Positions 59,281 to 64,000 of a DNA stretch of 64,000 nt are shown here, in pieces. Both the position numbers and the translations under genes were made by a program. The notes beneath the pieces were generated by a model that saw only the letters and a list, made by a program, of their open reading frames with translations, was not told where the DNA came from and searched no databases. Position 1 is the first letter of the stretch. Each line of letters begins with the position of its first letter. Source of the stretch: Rhizobium cauense (GTDB lineage: Bacteria > Pseudomonadota > Alphaproteobacteria > Rhizobiales > Rhizobiaceae). The DNA lies in contig NZ_JAEUAT010000010.1 of NCBI RefSeq assembly GCF_019511525.1, positions 62,001-126,000 of the forward strand, in the 5' to 3' direction.

Positions 59281-60234
59281 TCAGAAATATCCTTCACGCT
59301 TCTTCTTTTCCATGGAACCGGACTGGTCGCGGTCGATGGCGCGGCCCTGTCGTTCGGAAACCGTGGCGATTTCCAGCTCCGCGATGATGTCTTCAAGGGT
59401 GGTGGCGGTCGAGCGGATCGCGCCCGTCAGCGGGAAGCAGCCGAGCGTGCGGAAGCGGATGGAATCCTCCTGCTTCGTTTCGCCTGGCAGCAGTTCAAGC
59501 CGCGGATCGGAGGCAGCAATCATCATGCCGTCGCGCTCCACATAGGGGCGCTTTGCCGCGAAATAGAGCGGCACGATCGGAATGTTTTCCGCCTGGATGT
59601 AGCGCCAGATGTCGACCTCGGTCCAGTTCGACAGCGGGAAGACGCGAACGCTTTCGCCCTTGCGGATCTGGCCGTTGTAGACGTTCCAGAGCTCGGGGCG
59701 CTGGTTGCGCGGATCCCAGCGATGGTCAGGCGTGCGGAAGGAATAGATGCGCTCCTTGGCACGGCTCGCTTCCTCGTCGCGGCGGGCGCCGCCGAAGGCT
59801 GCATCGAACTTTCCGGCGTCGAGCGCATTGCGCAGCGCTTCCGTCTTCATGATGTCGGTGTAGCGCGCCGAACCGTAGGTGAACGGCGTGATGTTCTCGG
59901 CCGTGCCGCGCGGATTGATGTGCTCGATCAGGTCGAGATCGTACTTCTTGACGATCTCGTCGCGGAACGTAATCATCTCCGCGAACTTCCAGCCGGTGTT
60001 GACGTGCAGCAGCGGGAAGGGGACGCGGCCGGGGTAGAACGCCTTGCGCGCAAGATGCAGCAGGACCGACGAGTCCTTGCCGATCGAGTAGAGCATGACG
60101 GGCTTCTCGAACTCGGCTGCGACTTCGCGGAAAATGTGGATCGCTTCGTTTTCAAGCGCCTTCAAATGCGGGTCGAGCGGCGGCTTGGCGCTCTGGGGAT
60201 TGTTGAGTTCCGTATCCGGACGGCTATCGGGCAT
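59281..60234 (-). CDS. cysD: Sulfate adenylyltransferase subunit 2
   Basis: The catalytic subunit of ATP sulfurylase, making APS from sulfate and ATP. The 317-aa protein belongs to the PAPS-reductase-like PP-loop family; the PP motif is SIGKDSSVLLHLA (about residues 50-62). Conserved blocks PFPLLHVNTGWKF, RDEEASRAKERIYSFR and LSNWTEVDIWRYI are present. It lies between cysH (112 bp upstream) and cysN (1 bp downstream). Confidence 0.97.
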   Translation of the reverse strand: MPDSRPDTELNNPQSAKPPLDPHLKALENEAIHIFREVAAEFEKPVMLYSIGKDSSVLLHLARKAFYPGRVPFPLLHVNTGWKFAEMITFRDEIVKKYDLDLIEHINPRGTAENITPFTYGSARYTDIMKTEALRNALDAGKFDAAFGGARRDEEASRAKERIYSFRTPDHRWDPRNQRPELWNVYNGQIRKGESVRVFPLSNWTEVDIWRYIQAENIPIVPLYFAAKRPYVERDGMMIAASDPRLELLPGETKQEDSIRFRTLGCFPLTGAIRSTATTLEDIIAELEIATVSERQGRAIDRDQSGSMEKKKREGYF

Positions 60235-60346
60235 TTCTAACTCCAGACTTCGATCATTCCAGGACGGGAGGCCTCCGGAACGAGGTGCATTTCAGACTTC
60301 GAGGAGCGCAGGCGGGAAGCCGCGCTCCGATCCCGAAGTCGACGGG

Positions 60347-61093
60347 TTACTGTTGTGCGGCGATCGCTGAGGCTTCTTCAGCCACATGCAAACCGCATTC
60401 ACGCTTCTCGTCCTGTTCCCACCACCAGCGGCCGGCGCGTTCCGGCTCGCCGGGCTTGATCGCCCGCGTGCAGGGTTCGCATCCGATCGAGGGGTAGCCA
60501 CGGGCATGCAGTGGATTGACCGGCACGCTGTTGTCGGCGACGTAGGCCTTGATGATGTCGAGGTCCCAATCGGCAAGCGGGTTGACCTTCAACAGGTGGC
60601 GTTCGGCGTCATACTCGGCAAACGGCGTTTCGGCGCGGTTGGCCGATTGGCCGCGGCGCAGACCGGTGATCCAGATGGTTGCCCCATCGAGTGCGCGCGC
60701 AAGCGGCTTCAGCTTGCGCACGCCACAACAGGCATGCCTGGCTTCGACGCTTTCGTAGAAGCCGTTCAGGCCATACTTCGCGGCATAGGCGTCGATATCG
60801 GCCTGTTCAGGCTCGTAGCGGCTGATGTGGATGTCGTATTGCTTCTCGGTCTCGTCGATCAACGCAAGCGTTTCCGGAAACAAGCGTCCGGTCTGCAGCG
60901 TTGCGACATCGATCGGCAGGCGGTGATTGCCGATTTCGGCCGTGATCACCTGGTCCTCGATGCCGAGGGAGGTGGTAAAGACAACGCGGCCGCCAAGACC
61001 GGCAACGAGCGACAGACGCCCGGCAAGGTCAAGGCCTGCTAGTTTCGCATTCAGCGTTTCCGCTTCAGCGTTTGGGTTGGCAGCAACAGTCAT
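60347..61093 (-). CDS. cysH: Adenylylsulfate (APS) reductase CysH
   Basis: Reduces activated sulfate to sulfite. The 248-aa protein has the APS-reductase cysteine pattern: a CC pair in HACCGVRKLKPLARAL and CEPC in IGCEPCTRA, which bind a [4Fe-4S] cluster, plus the C-terminal catalytic ECGLH. Enzymes with these four cysteines use APS directly, which agrees with the lack of APS kinase here. The PP-loop-like TTSLGIEDQVI and the LQTGRLFPET segment are also seen. ATG 61093 is preferred; the longer frame lacks family sequence. It opens the cysH-cysD-cysN operon. Confidence 0.95.
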   Translation of the reverse strand: MTVAANPNAEAETLNAKLAGLDLAGRLSLVAGLGGRVVFTTSLGIEDQVITAEIGNHRLPIDVATLQTGRLFPETLALIDETEKQYDIHISRYEPEQADIDAYAAKYGLNGFYESVEARHACCGVRKLKPLARALDGATIWITGLRRGQSANRAETPFAEYDAERHLLKVNPLADWDLDIIKAYVADNSVPVNPLHARGYPSIGCEPCTRAIKPGEPERAGRWWWEQDEKRECGLHVAEEASAIAAQQ

Positions 61094-61505
61094 GGGGATC
61101 CTGTCCTTGATGTTGGCCGGAGTATCGCAGGTCAGGCTTGGATCGGACAGAAAAACGGATTTCGAAAGCGGGCGCGATAGGAGCAAATATCTCTCCCCGG
61201 CCGCTGCAATGCGGAAAAGCAGCCGCACCGGCGGTCATTTGCCGTCGGTCGATCCAATTGTCTATTGATTTAGTAGAGTAACACGTTGCCTGTCAATCGG
61301 AAATGTGAATTGATGACATCGGGGACGCATTTTGCAGTAGATTTGAGGCATTGGTGAGGGCAAAAAAACAAGGCCAAAAACCTTGTCTCTCAAGGGCTTC
61401 GCAGGTTCGTTCAAATTCCGTTCATGCTGCGTGTGCCATAGAGACAGTATCGAGCTTGCGGTGGGTTGGTGATTCCGCCCGCCATGTGTGTGTCGACGGT
61501 CGAAA
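61094..61505. other. Divergent regulatory region between cysH and the Rrf2 regulator
   Basis: This 412-bp gap contains the cysH promoter, a leader of roughly 165 nt for cysH with G/C-rich inverted segments around 61190-61240, and further right a small hairpin (ACAAGG with CCTTGT, about 61368-61386). No gene is supported in it. I could not match the leader to a known riboswitch by eye. Confidence 0.5.
61268..61296 (-). promoter_or_regulatory. Probable sigma-70 promoter of the cysHDN operon
   Basis: On the minus strand TTGACA (61296-61291) and CTAAAT (61273-61268) are separated by exactly 17 bases. The AT-rich -10 region with the sequence TACTCTACTAAATCAATAG is a natural place for Rrf2 regulator binding. 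Confidence 0.65.
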
Positions 61506-61952
61506 ATGATTACGCAGAAGGCAAAATATGCGCTCAGGGCGCTGACGGTATTGGCTGAAGCCGATCGCGGTGAACCTGTGATGATTTCCGACATTGCGGC
61601 GCAGCAGAAGATACCGAAGAAGTTCCTCGAACAGATCCTGCTGGACCTCAAGCATCAGGGCATCGTCGCCAGCCGTCGCGGCAAGACGGGCGGCTATCTC
61701 TTGCTGAAACCGGCCGACATGATCACTTTCGGTGAGGTGCTGCGCATCATCGACGGCCCGATCGCGCCGCTCCCCTGCCTCTCCATTACCGCTTATCGCA
61801 AGTGCGATGACTGCGACGGCGAGCAGAACTGCGAGATTCGCCACGTCTTCGCCAAGGTCGCCGATGCCACCCGCAAGGTGCTGTTCTCGACCACGATCGC
61901 CGATGCCGTCGCGCCCGCAAGGGGCGCTCAGGTCACGCGACTGCTGGCTTAG
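61506..61952 (+). CDS. Rrf2 family transcriptional regulator
   Basis: A 148-aa winged-helix regulator. The N-terminal KAKYALRALTVLAEADRGEP and the recognition region IPKKFLEQILLDLKHQGIVASRRGKTGGY (in two parts) are classic Rrf2. Four cysteines follow in CLSITAYRKC, CDDC and QNCEIR (spacing C-x8-C-x2-C-x5-C), which may hold an Fe-S cluster or bind a ligand. Being divergent from cysHDN, it is probably the sulfur-assimilation regulator, like CymR in role; that is inferred from position. Confidence 0.9.
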   Translation: MITQKAKYALRALTVLAEADRGEPVMISDIAAQQKIPKKFLEQILLDLKHQGIVASRRGKTGGYLLLKPADMITFGEVLRIIDGPIAPLPCLSITAYRKCDDCDGEQNCEIRHVFAKVADATRKVLFSTTIADAVAPARGAQVTRLLA

Positions 61953-62012
61953 GTCGCGATCTGTCCATTGGCCTCGTGCCCACTGCTGCAGAATTGCATC
62001 CGCGCGATATGT

Positions 62013-62038
62013 GATATACATTGATGATATCATATATC
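62013..62038. promoter_or_regulatory. Candidate antitoxin operator
   Basis: AT-rich inverted repeats precede the RHH gene: GATATA (62013-62018) with TATATC (62033-62038), and a perfect ATGATATCAT palindrome (62024-62033). Ribbon-helix-helix antitoxins bind such short palindromes and repress their own operon. Confidence 0.5.
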
Positions 62039-62048
62039 GGAGTACATT

Positions 62049-62267
62049 ATGATGAGAACGCTCGTTGACATCGATGATGATGATCTGAAAGCGCTGAACG
62101 ATCTCGCCGCGACGAAGAATGTGTCGCGCGCCTCTCTCATTCGCAAGGCGGTCAGCGCTTTCCTCGAACAGAGTTCGGTCGACGACAGAAGCCAGGCGTT
62201 CGGGCTTTGGGGTAATCGGAAGGTCGATGGCTTGGCTTATCAGGAGGAGATCAGGGGCGAATGGTAA
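62049..62267 (+). CDS. Ribbon-helix-helix antitoxin (CopG/VapB type)
   Basis: A 72-aa RHH protein: strand MRTLVDIDDDDL, helix KALNDLAATKN and helix SRASLIRKAVSAFLEQ form the dimeric DNA-binding fold; the C-terminal tail (about 45-72) would wrap around the toxin. GGAG lies six bases before ATG 62049. It overlaps the PIN toxin gene by seven bases, the normal layout for a VapBC operon. Confidence 0.88.
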   Translation: MMRTLVDIDDDDLKALNDLAATKNVSRASLIRKAVSAFLEQSSVDDRSQAFGLWGNRKVDGLAYQEEIRGEW

Positions 62268-62632
62268 AGCCACTGTTCGATACCAACATCCTCATCGATT
62301 ACCTGAATGCTGTTCCACAAGCCGCCGAGGAGTTTGATCGCTACGACACGGCGGCAATCAGCATTATCACCTGGGTGGAAGTGCTAGCAGGTGCCGGTCC
62401 TGATGTCGCGGATGCCACGCGTCGTTTCCTGGGAGGCTTCCAGATCGTTTCACTGGAAGCTTCCGTCGCGGAGAGGGCCGTAGAGATTAGGAAGGAATAC
62501 AGGATCAAGCTGCCCGACGCCATTATCTGGGCAACCGCCGACACGAGCTCGATGCTACTCGTCACACGCAACAGCAAGGATTTTCCAGCGGACGCACCGG
62601 GCGTGCGCATCCCTTATGTACTCTCGGTTTAG
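62261..62632 (+). CDS. vapC: PIN-domain toxin (VapC family ribonuclease)
   Basis: A 123-aa PIN-domain RNase toxin. The acidic active site is present: Asp in PLFDTNILIDYL (about residue 7), Glu in TWVEVLAG (about 40), Asp in IKLPDAIIWATA (about 87) and the final Asp in TRNSKDFP (about 106). VapC toxins cleave tRNA or rRNA and are blocked by their partner. Translation is coupled to the antitoxin by overlap. The gene end overlaps the stop of the chloride-channel gene by four bases. Confidence 0.92.
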   Translation: MVKPLFDTNILIDYLNAVPQAAEEFDRYDTAAISIITWVEVLAGAGPDVADATRRFLGGFQIVSLEASVAERAVEIRKEYRIKLPDAIIWATADTSSMLLVTRNSKDFPADAPGVRIPYVLSV

Positions 62633-63990
62633 CTGACCGCTTCCTCCGCGTTTGCCTTGTGCTCCGCTGCCCGCCGCGCACGGATGGCGGCTGCGATGAA
62701 GACCCTCGACAGCCCGTGGTACAACGGCTCGCGGGACAGCAGCCGCGAAGTGACGTAGCCGATCATCGACACCGCCATGATCGGGATCACCGCCTGATGA
62801 TCCCCGGTCATCTCCAGAATGATGACGAAGGCAGTCATCGGTGCCTGCACCACTCCCGCAAAATAGCCTGCCATGCCCAGAATTGCCGCGAGCGCGATGC
62901 TGCTGCCAACCAGTGTGCCCACCGTGCTGCCGAAGCCGGCGCCGACGGCAAGCGACGGCGCAAAAATGCCGCCGGGAATGCCCGACATCATCGACAGGAA
63001 GCTTGCAATCAGCTTCTCGACAAAGAAAAGCAGCGGCAGTGCTTCTCCTTCGACAGCGCTTCTTGCCTGTTCATAGCCGGTGCCAAAGGTCATGCCGCCG
63101 GAAGCGACGCCGATGATGGCGATCGCGAGGCCGCAGGCGCCGGCAAGGCAGAGCATCCGCTTCAATGGCTGCGGCTGCGCCCAACGCCGGATGCGCTGGC
63201 CGACATGCAGTGCCAGTCCGCTGAACGCGGCCCCGAGCGCCCCTCCACCAACCCCGCAGATCAGCACAAGGCTCCAGTCGGCGAGCGTCATCGGCGCAAC
63301 GGAGGTCGAGCCGAAGTAGTTATAGCTGCCGGCAAGGCCGAGGGCGGCTAGGCCCGAAAGGATCACGGCGGTCAGAACCAGACCATTGGCGCGGGATTCG
63401 TAGGCCCGGCTCATTTCCTCGATCGCAAACACGATACCGGCAAGCGGCGTGTTGAATGCAGCCGCTATACCAGCTGCCGATCCGGCGAGGATGAGCCCTC
63501 GTGCCTGCGCCATGCCGCCGAAGCGCGCAACGGCCAGCATTATCGAGGCGCCTACCTGCACGGTTGGGCCCTCACGCCCGATCGACGCGCCGCTGAGCAG
63601 TCCAAGCACCGTCAGCACGATCTTGCCAAGAGCGATCCTGAGCGACAGCAGCCGCGAGCGATCCACCTCGTCATGCAGATGCCGCGCGGCAATCGCCTGT
63701 GGAATGCCGCTGCCCTGCGAGTTGGGGAACAACGTCGCAGCGATATAGGCAGAGAGAACGAAGCCGAGCGGTGTGATGAGCAACGGCAGCAGGAACGACC
63801 ACTCGCCCGACGTGGTGATCGAGGCAAACGCCTTCTGCGCCATATCGGCCATCCGCGCGAAGCCGACGCTGATGACGCCGATCGCCAGGGCACCGCACCA
63901 GAACACCAGCCGCGGACGCCAGAGCGAAAAGGAGCCCCATAACACGCGTGATCGCCGAAGAAGCTTCGATTTTCTGTAGGATGGGGGCAT
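62629..63990 (-). CDS. ClC family chloride channel/transporter
   Basis: A 453-aa membrane protein with about ten or more helices. The selectivity-filter motifs are seen in order: GSGIPQ (about residue 93), GREGPTVQ (about 138) and GIFAPSL (about 345). A Glu at the GREGP position, the external gate of Cl-/H+ exchangers, is present, and YFAGVVQAPMTAFVII carries the family C-terminal tract. No CBS domains are attached. It may serve acid resistance or membrane-potential balance. AGGA precedes ATG 63990 near the window edge. Confidence 0.94.
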   Translation of the reverse strand: MPPSYRKSKLLRRSRVLWGSFSLWRPRLVFWCGALAIGVISVGFARMADMAQKAFASITTSGEWSFLLPLLITPLGFVLSAYIAATLFPNSQGSGIPQAIAARHLHDEVDRSRLLSLRIALGKIVLTVLGLLSGASIGREGPTVQVGASIMLAVARFGGMAQARGLILAGSAAGIAAAFNTPLAGIVFAIEEMSRAYESRANGLVLTAVILSGLAALGLAGSYNYFGSTSVAPMTLADWSLVLICGVGGGALGAAFSGLALHVGQRIRRWAQPQPLKRMLCLAGACGLAIAIIGVASGGMTFGTGYEQARSAVEGEALPLLFFVEKLIASFLSMMSGIPGGIFAPSLAVGAGFGSTVGTLVGSSIALAAILGMAGYFAGVVQAPMTAFVIILEMTGDHQAVIPIMAVSMIGYVTSRLLSREPLYHGLSRVFIAAAIRARRAAEHKANAEEAVS

Positions 63991-64000
63991 GTCGTTCCTG

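Noticed and set aside
58191..60240. Long open frames antisense to cysN and cysD
   Set aside because: They overlap each other and the clear cysN/cysD genes, with no ribosome site or motif.
1..64000. CRISPR arrays, insertion sequences, rRNA genes and prophage
   Set aside because: No regularly spaced repeats, transposase or integrase motifs, rRNA-like blocks or phage structural genes were seen on either strand.

Overview
The window is a GC-rich, densely coded chromosomal segment of an alphaproteobacterium of the order Hyphomicrobiales (Rhizobiales), most likely a Rhizobiaceae member such as Sinorhizobium/Ensifer or Rhizobium. Reasons: the coxB-coxA-ctaB-small ORF-ctaG-coxC cluster followed by DUF983 and SURF1 genes, a CcrM-type cell-cycle DNA methyltransferase, an IalB-family periplasmic protein, ThrB of the aminoglycoside-phosphotransferase-like type, a Zur-box-like site of the alphaproteobacterial GTTAT-N3-ATAAC form, and an intergenic mosaic palindrome of the kind known in rhizobia. 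The assignment is inferred from gene content and not from any search.

Layout. 1-4.2 kb: a D,D-carboxypeptidase with SPOR domain (5' end outside the window), a MazG-like pyrophosphohydrolase, an acetyltransferase, tldD and ialB. 4.6-11.8 kb: the aa3-type cytochrome c oxidase genes with assembly factors, interrupted by an oppositely oriented kinase-like gene. 11.9-12.2 kb: a 276-bp palindromic mosaic repeat. 12.2-15.6 kb: ispH, thrB, rnhA and an endonuclease/exonuclease/phosphatase-family gene. 15.6-19.9 kb: a divergent AEC transporter/LysR pair, a small cysteine-cluster protein, glutathione-independent formaldehyde dehydrogenase and a Dabb protein. 19.9-22.6 kb: a zinc ABC importer operon headed by an unannotated-looking 42-aa ORF and two overlapping Zur-like palindromes. 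22.7-26.2 kb: peroxiredoxin, a lone DsbD-N-like protein, YqgE/AlgH, CsbD and a zinc-peptidase-like protein. 26.2-32.5 kb: a probable operon thrC - M16 peptidase - acetyltransferase - EAL protein. 32.8-36.7 kb: a lipoprotein, a lipid kinase, a HAD phosphatase and a divergent ArsR/NIPSNAP/ABM set.

36.9-49.9 kb: ccrM, DUF6790 membrane protein, NTF2-like, HAD, mutY, DciA-like DUF721, dsbA-like, smc, a structured leader, ppdK and three small proteins. 50.1-52.7 kb: DUF1499, DCC, metallo-hydrolase and cupin genes. 52.9-56.8 kb is the most accessory-looking stretch: tRNA-Gln(UUG), an AT-richer orphan gene with a possible nuclease signature, a lipoprotein, tRNA-Pro(CGG), a GMC-type oxidoreductase, a small HTH-like protein and a 71-aa protein. 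56.9-64 kb: (S)-ureidoglycine aminohydrolase, the assimilatory sulfate genes cysH-cysD-cysN with a divergent Rrf2 regulator, an RHH/PIN toxin-antitoxin pair and a ClC chloride channel.

Functional ties. The cox genes encode catalytic subunits I-III plus heme A/copper assembly factors of one terminal oxidase. CysD/CysN make APS and CysH, which has the four cysteines of the APS-reductase type, reduces it directly; CysN here carries no fused APS kinase. ThrB and ThrC, both in the window but 17 kb apart, complete threonine synthesis. No insertion sequence, prophage, CRISPR array or large genomic island is visible. I did not find a large novel multi-gene system; the best candidates for something undescribed are the Zur-associated 42-aa ORF, the structured smc-ppdK leader, the orphan gene beside tRNA-Gln and the ArsR operator architecture.
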